Positions 41,347 through 50,361 of a DNA stretch of 64,000 bases are shown in pieces. The notes under the pieces are model-generated. The model did no database searches and was not told where the DNA came from. It saw only the letters and a program-made list of their open reading frames with translations. A program made the translations under genes and the position numbers. Position 1 is the stretch's first letter. Each line of letters starts with the position of its first letter. Source of the DNA: Peterkaempfera podocarpi (GTDB lineage: Bacteria > Actinomycetota > Actinomycetes > Streptomycetales > Streptomycetaceae); assembly GCF_042466665.1 (NCBI RefSeq), contig NZ_CP162102.1:4836001-4900000 (forward strand). The letters run 5' to 3'.

Positions 41347-41793
41347 ATGCCCGCACAACAGACCACCCCCGCCGTCGTGGTGCTGGACACCGGCTGGCGA
41401 TTCCCCCGCCACCCGCGCAGTCCCGGCCGGGCCCGCTCGGCGCTGCTGGGACAGGCCGCCGTGTGGCGGCTCCCCGACGAGCCGACCGAGACCGCCGTGC
41501 TGCTGCTCAGCGAACTGGTCACCAACGCATGCCGCCATGCCCGGGTCCCGCCGGGCCGGTACATCGGCGTGCGGTGCCGCGTCGTCGGCGGCGCCGGCCG
41601 GCTGCGGGTGGAGGTCTCCGATGCGGATGCCGCGCTTCCGAGGCTCCGCAGGGCACTGCCTGACGAGGAGTCGGGCCGGGGGATGGAACTGCTGGATCTG
41701 CTCGCCGAGGAGTGGGGTGCGCATCCGAGGGCGTGCGGGATCGGCAAGACGGTCTGGTTCGAGGTCGGGGTCTGCGGATTCCTGCCGGGGTGA
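41347..41793 (+). CDS. HATPase_c anti-sigma-factor-like ATP-binding protein
   Basis: 148 residues from ATG 41347 (GTG 41308 is possible). Serine-kinase-like GHKL domain: E-T-A-V-L-L-L-S-E-L-V-T-N-A-C-R-H-A (N box), V-S-D-A-D and G-R-G-M-E-L-L-D-L-L-A-E-E-W. It is divergent from the XRE/DUF397 pair. Similar proteins are RsbW/SpoIIAB relatives that bind sigma factors or partner switches; no kinase target is known here. Confidence 0.86.
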   Translation: MPAQQTTPAVVVLDTGWRFPRHPRSPGRARSALLGQAAVWRLPDEPTETAVLLLSELVTNACRHARVPPGRYIGVRCRVVGGAGRLRVEVSDADAALPRLRRALPDEESGRGMELLDLLAEEWGAHPRACGIGKTVWFEVGVCGFLPG

Positions 41794-42172
41794 ACCCGCG
41801 GGGATGTGTCGTGGGGCAGGTGTTCGGCCGGCTCGGCTCCGGGGGGCGGGGGTGTGCAGCCCTGGTCACTCGTGACGGTGAGGCCGGGGCCGGTCGTGTG
41901 CGGTCTGGGGGTGGTGGCGGAGCCGCAGGTCAGGGTGGCGCGCGGTGGGGCGCACAGGTGCAGTTCCCGGGGCGCGTGGGGAGTCGAGCCGGTTGCGGGG
42001 GGTACACCGGGTGTGACGCAGGTCGCTAAGCTGGCGTCACGTTTCTGCGTCAATTGCCGGAAATGATGCGGAATCCGGATCGGCGCACGGGGTCAGGGCA
42101 GAGTCCGTGCCGCTGGTACCGCACACGTCGCCCGCCGGGGGATGACCGGGGGCGTTGGGGAGGCGAAAGGCC
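41794..42172. other. Intergenic region upstream of the NsdA-like gene
   Basis: No gene is supported. TGACGCA (about 42012) and TGCGTCA (about 42046) form imperfect inverted repeats around an A/T-richer stretch. They are plausible promoter or operator elements for the NsdA-like gene. Confidence 0.4.
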
Positions 42173-43555
42173 ATGGCCGCCAGACCGCTGGTCGCACGAC
42201 AGCCCAACGAACGGCTTCAGTCCCTGATCCAGGAGGCGGGGTGCTCCAACGCGGGCCTGGCCCGCCGGGTCAACCTCTGCGGAGCGGAGCACGGGCTGGA
42301 CCTCAGGTACGACAAGACATCCGTTGCGCGGTGGCTGCGGGGGCAGCAGCCGCGCGGGCAGGCGCCCGCGGTGATCGCGGAGGCGCTGGGCCGCAAGCTC
42401 GGGCGGGCGGTCAGCGTCGACGAGATCGGCATGGCCGACGGCAAGAACCTGGCCGGGGGAGTGGGACTGCAGTTCGCGCCGACGCTCGCCGGGGCACTGG
42501 AGCAGGCCGGCGAGCTGTGGCGCAGTGACGTCGGGCGGCGGGACTTCCTCACCGGGGCCACGGTGGCGGCCTCCGCGCTGGTGGAGCCCAGCCGGGACTG
42601 GCTGATCACCCCGCCCGATCCGGTGGTGGCCAGGGCGGGCGGGCCGCGGGTGGGCTCGGCCGATGTGGCGGCGGTGCAGGTGGCGACGGGGATGCTGGTG
42701 GATCTGGACCACCGGTTCGGCAGCGGCCATGTGCGGCCGCTGGTGGTCCACTACCTCAACAGCGTGGTCTCCGGGCTGCTGACCGGGTCGTACCGGGAGG
42801 AGACGGGACGGCGGCTGTTCTCCGCGGTCGCCCGGCTCACCGAACTGGCCGGGTACATGGCCGTGGACACCGGTCAGCCGGGGCTGGCCCAGCGCTACTA
42901 CATCCAGGCGCTCCGGCTGGCGCAGGCGGCCGGTGACCGCGGCTACGGCGGCTATGTGCTCGCCGCCTCGATGAGCCACCTGGCCGCGACCCTGGGCAAC
43001 CCCCGGGAGATCGCCCAACTGGCGCGCGCCGCCCAGGAGGGGGCGCGTGGTGCGGCCACACCCACCGCGATGGCGATGTTCTACGCGGCGGAGGCACGCG
43101 GCCATGCCCTGATGGGTGACGACCGCTCCTGCCGGCTGGTCGCGGCCAAGGCGGTGGACGCCATGGGACGCAGCCGGCCGGAGGAGGACCCCGACTGGAT
43201 CGCGCACTTCGACGAGGCCTATCTGGCCGACGAGCTGGCGCACTGCCATCGCGATCTGGAGCAGGGCAGGGAGGCCGAGCGGCAGGCCCGCGCGGCGCTG
43301 GCGCGGCATCCCGAGACCCGGGTGCGGCGGCGGGCGGTGGATCTGGTGCTGCTGGCCACGGCGCAGTTGCAGCAGCGGGAGCTGGAGGAGGCCTGCGAGA
43401 CGGGGGCGCAGGCGGTGGAGCTGCTCTCCGGGCTGCGCTCCAACCGGGGCGAGGAGTACCTGGAGGACTTCCGGCAGCGGCTGGAGCCGTTCCGGGAGCA
43501 GCGGGTGGTGCGGGAGTTCCATGAGCGGGCCGAGACGGAGGCGGCCGCGGCGTGA
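42173..43555 (+). CDS. NsdA-like transcriptional regulator with TPR-like C-terminus
   Basis: 460 residues. The first 85 residues have an HTH-like region (S-N-A-G-L-A-R-R-V-N, T-S-V-A-R-W-L-R-G-Q-Q-P-R-G); the remainder consists of helical repeats (L-A-Q-R-Y-Y-I-Q-A-L-R-L-A-Q-A-A-G-D, A-R-R-A-A ... A-Y-L-A-D-E-L-A-H-C-H). It resembles the NsdA family of streptomycete developmental regulators, which repress sporulation and antibiotics. ATG 42173 is preceded by GGGGAGG; the upstream TTG is rejected. The paralogue identity is uncertain, so no symbol is given. Confidence 0.82.
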   Translation: MAARPLVARQPNERLQSLIQEAGCSNAGLARRVNLCGAEHGLDLRYDKTSVARWLRGQQPRGQAPAVIAEALGRKLGRAVSVDEIGMADGKNLAGGVGLQFAPTLAGALEQAGELWRSDVGRRDFLTGATVAASALVEPSRDWLITPPDPVVARAGGPRVGSADVAAVQVATGMLVDLDHRFGSGHVRPLVVHYLNSVVSGLLTGSYREETGRRLFSAVARLTELAGYMAVDTGQPGLAQRYYIQALRLAQAAGDRGYGGYVLAASMSHLAATLGNPREIAQLARAAQEGARGAATPTAMAMFYAAEARGHALMGDDRSCRLVAAKAVDAMGRSRPEEDPDWIAHFDEAYLADELAHCHRDLEQGREAERQARAALARHPETRVRRRAVDLVLLATAQLQQRELEEACETGAQAVELLSGLRSNRGEEYLEDFRQRLEPFREQRVVREFHERAETEAAAA

Positions 43556-43809
43556 GCCGCCGGGGCCTCCGCGCGGTGCTTCGCTCCCCGGGGCGCGGAC
43601 GTCGCTGCGCACCACCGGCCGGGCGTTGCGCGGCAGGTCGTACCGGGGGACGGGAGGAGATCTCCCGGCCTTCGGACGGGGAGCATGTCAAGGCGCGTAG
43701 TCACCCGTATAGGTGAACGGGTAGCGTGGGGCGACATTCTGAAGAAGTGGACCGCGGAGGCCGGGCTGCCCATGGCAGCGCGGGCGTCGCGCACAGTTGA
43801 GGAATCGCG

Positions 43810-45022
43810 TTGAACCAGCGCCGCCCTAACTCCCGAGAACTGAATCCCGAGGACCTGTTCCGGCCCGAGCCGGAGGGGCCGCCGCCGCACCAGCAGGGCG
43901 GTGGCGGTGGCTACGGCTACCCCGGTGCGGTCGGGGAGCCGCAGCAGCCCGCACCGGGTGGTGCCTGGGGTCAGCCGGGACCGGCCGCCGGCCAGGCGGA
44001 CGCCGCGGCGACGCAGTACCTGCCGCCGTACCCCGCCGGTGACCCGGGGGCCGGGCAGCAGGGCGTGCCCACCGGTCCGGCGGCGTCCACCCAGTACCTG
44101 CCGCCGTACCCGCCCGCAGGCCCGTCGGCCGGCGCCGAGTCCGCCCCGGCGACGCAGTACCTGCCGCCGTACCCGCCCGGTGATCCGGCCGCCGGGCAGG
44201 GACACCAGATACCCGGTCCGCAGGCACCGGGCTTCGGGGGCAGCCGACCCAGGCGGCCTTTCCCGCCGCGGCCTACGGCGCTCCGCCGGCGCAGGGCGGT
44301 GGCTACCTCCAGCAGCACATGCGGGAGGAGTCCGACTACGACTACGCCCCGCCGGGCGGCGGCGGCCGCAAGCCCTCGGCCAAGGTGATCGCGGGCGTCG
44401 TGGTGGGTGCCTGCGTGGTGGTGGGTGTGCTGGCCGGTGCGCTGTTCAGCGGTGGCGGAGGCGGCGGTGGGAAGGCGGCGTCGTCCGCGCCTCCCGCGAC
44501 CGCCGGTTCCAGGGGGCGTCCTCAGCCCCGCCCGCGTCGGCCGGCTCCTCGTCGGGAGCGGTGGACCCGGCCATGAAGGCCCAGGCCCAGGCGCTGGCCG
44601 GGCTGCTGGGCAATGCCAGCAGCAGCCATGACGCGGTGGTGGCAGCCGTGGGCTCGATCAACTCCTGCAATGACCCGGCGGCGGCCCGCCAGCAGCTGGT
44701 GCAGGCCGCCGGGCAGCGGCGGCAGCTGGTGCAGAGCCTGGGCGCGCTCAAGGTCGACAAGCTGCCCAACGGGGCACAGCTCACCGCGCAGCTCAGGGCT
44801 GCCTGGGAGGCCTCCGCCAAGGCCGACGACGAGTACGCGGCCTGGGGCGGCGACTCGGTCAGGTACTGCCACAAGCACCACCGCCCGGCCCCGGGCGGGC
44901 ACCGGGCGCGGGGCGATGCGGCGAGCGGTGCCGCCACCGCGGCCAAGAAGCGGGCCTCCGCCCTCTGGAACCCCATCGCTCACCGTACGGGGCTTCCCAC
45001 GCGCAGCTTCGGGGATCTCTGA
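43810..45022 (+). pseudogene. QYLPPYP-repeat membrane protein, two frameshifts
   Basis: The protein starts at TTG 43810 (GAGG upstream) with N-Q-R-R-P-N-S-R-E-L-N-P-E-D-L-F-R. A Gly/Pro/Gln-rich stretch has three A-T-Q-Y-L-P-P-Y-P repeats, followed by one TM helix (VIAGVVVGACVVVGVLAGALF) and a helical extracellular domain (A-A-V-G-S-I-N-S-C-N-D ... A-K-K-R-A-S-A-L-W-N). Frame changes are at about 44236-44240 and 44512-44516, both in five-G runs where one G is missing. Repaired, the length is about 404 residues. Function unknown; it resembles streptomycete proline-rich one-TM proteins. Confidence 0.75.
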
Positions 45023-45031
45023 CCGTTCCGC

Positions 45032-45075
45032 TTCTTCCCGCACACCGTCCATGTTCTTCCCGCACACCGTCCATG
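45032..45075. repeat. 22-bp tandem duplication
   Basis: The unit ttcttcccgcacaccgtcca plus TG occurs twice without gap (45032-45053 and 45054-45075), just after the preceding gene. Likely a recent replication slip. Confidence 0.85.
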
Positions 45076-45113
45076 CCGTGGTGGGGGGCGCACACTGTGC
45101 CCCCCACCACGGC
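45075..45113 (+). terminator. Terminator before the HemD-like gene
   Basis: 15-bp perfect arms (45075-45089 and 45099-45113) with a 9-base loop. It ends transcription of the repeat-protein gene. Confidence 0.8.
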
Positions 45114-45239
45114 GTCCGCGTCGGTGCGCCCGGCGGGCGACTCCGGGAGCAGGCGGCGTCGCGCTGCCAAGCTCCGCCCGGCCCGTCCGCGGAGTGGGCC
45201 GAAAACGGCGGTGGGGGGCGATTTTGGCATCCTTGGCGC

Positions 45240-46109
45240 ATGGTGAATCCCCCGACTCCCGGCCCGGCCCCCGCGGACCGGACGCCCGAATCCGGCACCC
45301 TCACGGGGTGGTCCGTCGCCGTGACGGCGGACCGACGGCGGGAGGACCTGGTGGGGCTGCTGCTGCGCCGGGGCGCCACCGTGGTCGAGGCGCCGACCAT
45401 GTCCACGCTGCCGCTGGCGGACGACGAGCAGCTGCAGGCCGCCGTGGAGGCGTGTGTGGCGGCGCCGCCGGACTATGCGGCGGTGACCACCGGGGTGGGC
45501 TTCCGCGGGTGGCTGGACGCCGCCGCGGAGTGGGGCCGGGGTGAGGCGCTGACGGCCGCGCTGGCCGGGGCGGCCCTGGTGTGCCGGGGCTCCAAGGCCG
45601 TGGGGGCGGTGCGGGCGGCGGGTCTGCGGGAGGCCTACGCGGCGCCCACCGAGTCCAACGACGATGTGCTGGCCTGGCTGCTGGCCCAGGACCTGGCGGG
45701 CCGCCGGGTGGCGGTGCAGGAGCACGGGGCGCCGATGCCGGAGTTCTCCGCCGCGCTCCGCGCCGCCGGGGCGGAGGTGCTGCCGGTGCCGGTCTACCGC
45801 TGGGGGCCGCCGGCCGACCCCGGACCTGCGCGGCGGCTGGTGGCGGCCGTGGCGGCGGGCGAGGTGCAGGCGGTGACCTTCACCAGCCAGCCCGCGGTGG
45901 AGGGGTTCTTCGCACAGGCCAGGGAGCTGGGCCGGTACGACGAGGTGGTGGCCGCGCTGCGCGGCGGCCGGGTGCTGGCGGTGGCCATCGGAGAGGTCTG
46001 CGCCCGGCCGCTGGAGGCGGCCGGGGTGCCGTCGGTCCATCCCGAGCGGGGGCGGCTGGGTTCGCTGGTGCGCACCCTGGAGCAGGAGCTGCCGCGCCGC
46101 CGGGGGTGA
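45240..46109 (+). CDS. Uroporphyrinogen-III synthase (HemD-like)
   Basis: 289 residues. HemD-type two-lobed pattern: G-W-S-V-A-V-T-A-D-R-R, A-V-T-T-G-V-G-F-R-G-W, R-V-A-V-Q-E-H-G-A-P-M-P-E-F, V-L-P-V-P-V-Y-R-W, A-V-T-F-T-S-Q-P-A-V, A-I-G-E-V-C-A-R-P-L. It would cyclise hydroxymethylbilane to uroporphyrinogen III. It is a free-standing copy away from other hem genes and may be a second HemD used as a regulator-like protein. The start at ATG 45240 lacks a ribosome-binding site; GTG 45243 is possible. It ends 1 bp before the convergent binding-protein gene. Confidence 0.8.
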   Translation: MVNPPTPGPAPADRTPESGTLTGWSVAVTADRRREDLVGLLLRRGATVVEAPTMSTLPLADDEQLQAAVEACVAAPPDYAAVTTGVGFRGWLDAAAEWGRGEALTAALAGAALVCRGSKAVGAVRAAGLREAYAAPTESNDDVLAWLLAQDLAGRRVAVQEHGAPMPEFSAALRAAGAEVLPVPVYRWGPPADPGPARRLVAAVAAGEVQAVTFTSQPAVEGFFAQARELGRYDEVVAALRGGRVLAVAIGEVCARPLEAAGVPSVHPERGRLGSLVRTLEQELPRRRG

Positions 46110-46110
46110 G

Positions 46111-47409
46111 TCAGGAGACGTTGGTCAGTACCCACCGCACATCGTTGAAGCGGTGCTGCTGCTCCAGCAACTGCCCGTTCTGCACGGCCTGGAAGGTCAC
46201 CGAGGTGTTGACCAGGCGCGGGCTGTCGACGCTGGCCAGCATGTCGGAGAGCCGCCAGCTGAGCGGCGGGGTGGCACCGCCGGTCGAGAGGGGGCCCTGG
46301 GTGTCCAGGGCGGTCGCCAGCGTCTGGACGTCGATCTGCGACCCCAGCCGCTCGACGGTCTGCAGGAAGACCTGGTAGGCGACCCAGGTGGTCTGCACAC
46401 CGGGGTCCGAGGGGTCGATGCTGTCGCCCGGGGCGTAGTCGCGGGCGGTGTTCCGCAGCGCGTCCCAGACCTTGGAGGACTCGTCGGGGTACCAGCTGGT
46501 GGCGTAGGCCCCGGCCAGCGGGCCGCTGCTGCCGCCGGTCGCGTCCACCACCGACTGCTGGAAGCTGCCGATCACCGAGGAGAGCCGGGTGCGGGTGTGG
46601 TGCAGCCTGCGGTAGGCGTCCAGGAAGGTCTGGGTGGGGTCGGAGGCCAGTGCCGCGGTGACGCAGTGGTGGGGCTGGTCGGTGCCGATGGCCCGCTGGG
46701 CGACGGAGGTGTAGTCGGTGGACTGCTCGGGTGCGGGGACGTCGACCGGCTTGATGCCGGCCGGGCTCAGCGCCCGGGAGAGGTAGTTGAGCATCACGTC
46801 GCCGGCCCGGGTGTCGGGCCGGACCACGGAGACGCTGCGGCAGCCCTCGGCGACCAGCTGCCGACCGTTGCCGGCCAGCAGGGCGGGGGTGCCGCCGTTC
46901 ACCGGGTAGGAGTCGGGGCTGCGGAACTCGTCGGTGGAGAGGCCGTAGCCGCCGATGTAGGGGATGCTCTTGCCCTCCAGCACGGGGAGGACGGTGTCGC
47001 CCCACTGGCTGTAGGAGCCGACCACCGCGAGCGCCTTGGCCTCCACCGCCTGCTGTGCGCAGGCGTCGGCCCCCTCGGCGGTGTTGTGCTCGTTGCAGAT
47101 GAGGACATGCAGCTTGTGGCCGGAGATGCCGCCGGTGGCGTTCACCTTCCGGCCGATCGCCTCGGCGAGCGCGGTCATCCCGGGCCGGTCGGTGCCGCCG
47201 CTGCCGGCCGGCGCCATGGTCATCACGGTGATGTCCGACGAGGAGGTCGCGGCGTCCGCCGGGCCGCCGCAGCCAGCGGCGCCCAGCGCGGCCGGGAGGG
47301 TCAGCGCACCGGCGGCGAGAAGTCTGGCGAGCGGGAGGCGGCGGGGACGGCCGGTGTTTCCGTGCCGGGTGACGGCGGGCTTTGTGCCGGAGGTTCCGAG
47401 CCGCGTCAT
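46111..47409 (-). CDS. Lipoprotein solute-binding protein (Leu/Ile/Val type), orphan
   Basis: 432 residues. A signal peptide with lipobox L-G-A-A-G-C precedes a type 1 periplasmic-binding fold (V-M-T-M-A-P-A-G-S-G-G, Q-Q-A-V-E-A-K-A-L-A-V-V-G-S-Y-S-Q, S-I-P-Y-I-G-G-Y-G, W-Y-P-D-E). Such proteins deliver amino acids or amides to ABC permeases, but no permease or ATPase gene is nearby. ATG 47409 has AAGGAGG at a good distance; the longer upstream frame is rejected. Confidence 0.87.
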   Translation of the reverse strand: MTRLGTSGTKPAVTRHGNTGRPRRLPLARLLAAGALTLPAALGAAGCGGPADAATSSSDITVMTMAPAGSGGTDRPGMTALAEAIGRKVNATGGISGHKLHVLICNEHNTAEGADACAQQAVEAKALAVVGSYSQWGDTVLPVLEGKSIPYIGGYGLSTDEFRSPDSYPVNGGTPALLAGNGRQLVAEGCRSVSVVRPDTRAGDVMLNYLSRALSPAGIKPVDVPAPEQSTDYTSVAQRAIGTDQPHHCVTAALASDPTQTFLDAYRRLHHTRTRLSSVIGSFQQSVVDATGGSSGPLAGAYATSWYPDESSKVWDALRNTARDYAPGDSIDPSDPGVQTTWVAYQVFLQTVERLGSQIDVQTLATALDTQGPLSTGGATPPLSWRLSDMLASVDSPRLVNTSVTFQAVQNGQLLEQQHRFNDVRWVLTNVS

Positions 47410-47627
47410 GGTGGTGCCCCTCCTTGGGACGTGCGGTGCGCGTCGTTCCGGATCGTCAGACTGGCGGCTTCGGCGCACGGCAGGAGGGCAGGCAGGCGAA
47501 TGGTGGGGTAATCAGACATGAACAGCGAGTGCGCCCGGTGTGGGGGTCGTGCGCAGGGGGAAGGGGCGCACGCTTCGGTGGGGGCGCCGTAATGTCGCGT
47601 CCGCGAAGAACGTACTATCGGATTCCG

Positions 47628-48122
47628 ATGTCGGTCTCCTCGAACTCTTTCCGCGCACGGCCCCGCTCCAGCACCATGGGCGGCATGCCGCTCAACGACA
47701 TGCCATGGTGGCGCTGGCGGGCCCGGGTCCGCTCCGCACTGCACATGCTCTCCGACCCCACCTTCCAGCAGGAGTGCTGGGTGGCCGGCCGGGAGGGCTT
47801 CGGAGACGTGACCGACGCCGTCTACCGGCTGGTCGAGGACACCTGGCTGGACCGCTGGTCCGCCGAGAAGTACGTCGGCACCATCTTCCGTGACTCGGGC
47901 GAGGCCGCCCTGGTGGACGTCGCGGTGCTGCGGGTGCTCCGTATCCTGCACCAGGTCGGCGCCGACGCCCCGGCAAGCGCCTATCTGGCCCACCACGGCT
48001 GGCCCGAGGCGGTACGGGCGGCCCGCGAGGCCCACATACGCCTGGCCGCCAACGACGGCGAGGACCCCGACGCGCCGCCGCGCTCGCTGGACGTCCTGGC
48101 CATCCTGACCCGCACCGCCTGA
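47628..48122 (+). CDS. SCO4402-family protein of unknown function
   Basis: 164 residues from ATG 47628. The block M-G-G-M-P-L-N-D-M-P-W-W-R-W-R-A-R-V-R-S-A-L-H-M-L-S-D-P, then D-A-V-Y-R-L-V-E-D-T-W-L-D-R-W-S-A-E-K-Y-V-G-T-I-F-R-D-S, is the SCO4402 family conserved in streptomycetes. No catalytic motif is known; it may be a helical binding protein. Starts at ATG 47592 (176 residues) and ATG 47676 (148 residues) are also in frame; none has a strong ribosome-binding site. Upstream of purU as in S. coelicolor (from memory). Confidence 0.84.
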   Translation: MSVSSNSFRARPRSSTMGGMPLNDMPWWRWRARVRSALHMLSDPTFQQECWVAGREGFGDVTDAVYRLVEDTWLDRWSAEKYVGTIFRDSGEAALVDVAVLRVLRILHQVGADAPASAYLAHHGWPEAVRAAREAHIRLAANDGEDPDAPPRSLDVLAILTRTA

Positions 48123-48314
48123 ACCTCCGCCACACCGGGCCGGACGACCGGACCGGACGACCGGACCGGGCACGTCCGCGCCGGGCCGAACGGCCGGATC
48201 GGACACGTCCCGGAGTGCGGGCAGTGATCTGCTCCGGGGCCGGTCTGTGCCACGCTTGGATCCGACGACGGCTCCGTGAGGGCCGGTACCGGCGACGAGA
48301 GGACGGCGACGACC

Positions 48315-49203
48315 GTGGCAGAGCAGAGCGACGCGGTGCAGGACCCGGCCGACGGCCGGCGCCAGTACGTCCTCACCCTGTCCTGCCCCGACAAGCAGGG
48401 CATCGTGCACGCCGTGTCCAGCTACCTCTTCATGACCGGCTGCAACATCGTCGACAGCCAGCAGTTCGGCGACCAGGACACCGGTCTGTTCTTCATGCGG
48501 GTGCACTTCTGCGGAGACCCCGGTGACCGTGGAGAAGCTGCGGGCCAGCTTCGCCGCGATCGGCGCCTCCTTCCACATGGACTGGCGGATCCACCCGTCC
48601 GACGAGAAGATGCGCATCGTCCTGATGGTGAGCAAGTTCGGCCACTGTCTCAACGACCTGCTCTTCCGCACCAGCATCGGCGCCCTTCCGGTGGAGATCG
48701 CCGCGGTGGTCTCCAACCACACCGACTTCGAGCAGCTGTCCAAGTCCTACGGGGTGCCGTTCCAGCACATCCCGGTGACCCGCGACACCAAGCCGGAGGC
48801 CGAGGCGCAGCTGCTGGAGCTGGTGGAGCGGGAGCGCGTCGACCTGGTGGTGCTCGCCCGCTACATGCAGGTCCTCTCCGACGACCTCTGCAAGGCGCTC
48901 TCCGGGCGGATCATCAACATCCACCACTCCTTCCTGCCGAGCTTCAAGGGCGCCAAGCCCTACCACCAGGCGCACATCCGGGGCGTCAAGCTGATCGGCG
49001 CCACCGCGCACTACGTCACCGCCAACCTCGACGAGGGACCGATCATCGAGCAGGAGGTCGAGCGGGTCACCCATGACGTCACCCCGGACCAGCTGGTCGC
49101 GATCGGCCGGGACGTCGAGTGCCAGGCACTGGCCCGCGCGGTGAAGTGGCACAGCGAGCACCGGGTGCTGCTCAACGGCGCCCGCACGGTCGTCTTCGCC
49201 TGA
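48315..49203 (+). pseudogene. purU: Formyltetrahydrofolate deformylase, frameshifted
   Basis: Two overlapping frames together make PurU of about 295 residues. The first part from GTG 48315 holds an ACT domain (L-T-L-S-C-P-D-K-Q-G-I-V-H-A-V-S). The second carries the formyltransferase-like domain (V-V-S-N-H, H-I-P-V-T-R-D-T-K, Y-M-Q-V-L-S-D-D-L-C and I-N-I-H-H-S-F-L-P-S-F-K-G-A-K). The frame must shift +1 near 48518-48521 (a CCCC run) to join F-C-G-D to P-V-T-V-E-K-L-R. One extra C or two missing bases explain it. PurU releases formate from 10-formyl-THF for purine synthesis. Confidence 0.88.
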
Positions 49204-49216
49204 CCGCACCCCCGGA

Positions 49217-49242
49217 CGCGGCCCGGCCCCGGTCGGGCCGCG
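49217..49242. terminator. Hairpin between purU and the convergent anti-sigma gene
   Basis: 9-bp arms CGCGGCCCG (49217-49225) and CGGGCCGCG (49234-49242), 14 bases after the purU stop. It can serve both converging genes. Confidence 0.6.
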
Positions 49243-49254
49243 GCGGCGCCCGGG

Positions 49255-50361
49255 TCAGGGGCGGGAGAGCAGTGGCGCGGCCCGCAGCACCTCACGGACG
49301 GCTGCCGCGTCGCCGTCCTGGCCCACCGGCATCCGGTCCGGGTCGCGGTGTGCGGCGGCCAGATAGCAGAACTCCAGACCGTCCATCACCAGCGAGGCCA
49401 CCGGTTCGGCGGCCGCGGGCAGCCCTGGGGTGTCCAGCGGGATCAGCCACTCCCCGGCGGCCGGGCCCTCGATCACCAGCCTGAGTGTGCGCGGCGGCCG
49501 TGCGCTGCCGGCCCCGGGCCGTCCGCCGAGGGCGGCCGGCAGCATCCGGGCGGCCAGGTCGATCATCTGCCGCAGATGCGGTGCCGAGGGCGGCTCGTAC
49601 GGGTAGTCCACGGCGCGGGCCACATCGTCGGCGTGGATCCAGCACTCGAAGGCGCGGTCCACCAGGGCGTCCCGCGCCGGGATGCGGAAGGCGCCGTAGT
49701 CCACCTCCACCCCGGCGCCGGCCGGACCGGCCAGCGAGACGGTGTGCACCACGGCCCGGGTCTGCTCGCGCCACAGCGCGCGGACCGCCTCGGGCGCCCG
49801 CCCGCCGTGGGCATCGATCAGCCATGCCGTACGGGTGGTGATCGCCGCCCAGGGGTTGTCGGCGGGGCCGTCCGGCAGCTCTCCGGAGACCGGGTCGGCC
49901 AGTCCGTACGCGGTGCCCACAAAACCGTCCACGGCCGCGAGATGGCAGAGCACCTCGGCGGGCCGCCAGTGCTCCGCGCCGCCGTGCCAGGGCACCTCGG
50001 CGCGCTCCAGCCACTCGGCCGGGCCCAGGTCGCGCAGCAGCGCGTCCAGCTTGGCGGTCTCCGCGGAGTAGGGCGCCGCCCACTCGGGCACCCGCAGCAG
50101 CGGGGCGCGGCGGACCAGGCAGCTCTCCAGGACCTGGCTGCGCAGCTCGGGCGCCGGGTCCAGGGGTTCGTCCGCGGAGAGCCACCCCGCGGCGTCACGC
50201 AGCCTGGCGGCCTCGGCCGCGCAGGGCCCGCAGTCGGCGAGGTGCCTCTCCAGCAGGGCGGCCTCGTCGGCCGGGCAGGCGTCCAGCGCCCAGGCGCCGA
50301 GCAGTCCGCGGACGGCCTCGTGCTCGGCGGGCGGCAGCGGTGCCGCGACGGGGGCGGTCAC
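49255..50361 (-). CDS. Anti-sigma factor with zinc-finger domain and MDMPI-type (mycothiol maleylpyruvate isomerase-like) domain
   Basis: 368 residues. The N-terminal zinc anti-sigma (ZAS) motif H-x3-C-x2-C is seen as H-L-A-D-C-G-P-C at about residues 40-47, together with a Cys upstream (D-A-C-P-A-D). Residues about 90-300 fit the DinB/MDMPI fold (W-R-P-A-E-V-L-C-H-L-A-A-V-D-G-F, A-F-E-C-W-I-H-A-D-D-V-A-R-A) with possible metal histidines. The gene overlaps the sigma factor gene by 4 bp, so the pair is co-translated. Release on a redox or thiol signal is a guess from the fold. Confidence 0.88.
   Translation of the reverse strand: MTAPVAAPLPPAEHEAVRGLLGAWALDACPADEAALLERHLADCGPCAAEAARLRDAAGWLSADEPLDPAPELRSQVLESCLVRRAPLLRVPEWAAPYSAETAKLDALLRDLGPAEWLERAEVPWHGGAEHWRPAEVLCHLAAVDGFVGTAYGLADPVSGELPDGPADNPWAAITTRTAWLIDAHGGRAPEAVRALWREQTRAVVHTVSLAGPAGAGVEVDYGAFRIPARDALVDRAFECWIHADDVARAVDYPYEPPSAPHLRQMIDLAARMLPAALGGRPGAGSARPPRTLRLVIEGPAAGEWLIPLDTPGLPAAAEPVASLVMDGLEFCYLAAAHRDPDRMPVGQDGDAAAVREVLRAAPLLSRP

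Noticed and set aside
42050..43615. 521-codon minus-strand frame opposite the NsdA-like gene
   Set aside because: Mirror of third-codon GC bias; the plus-strand product is conserved.
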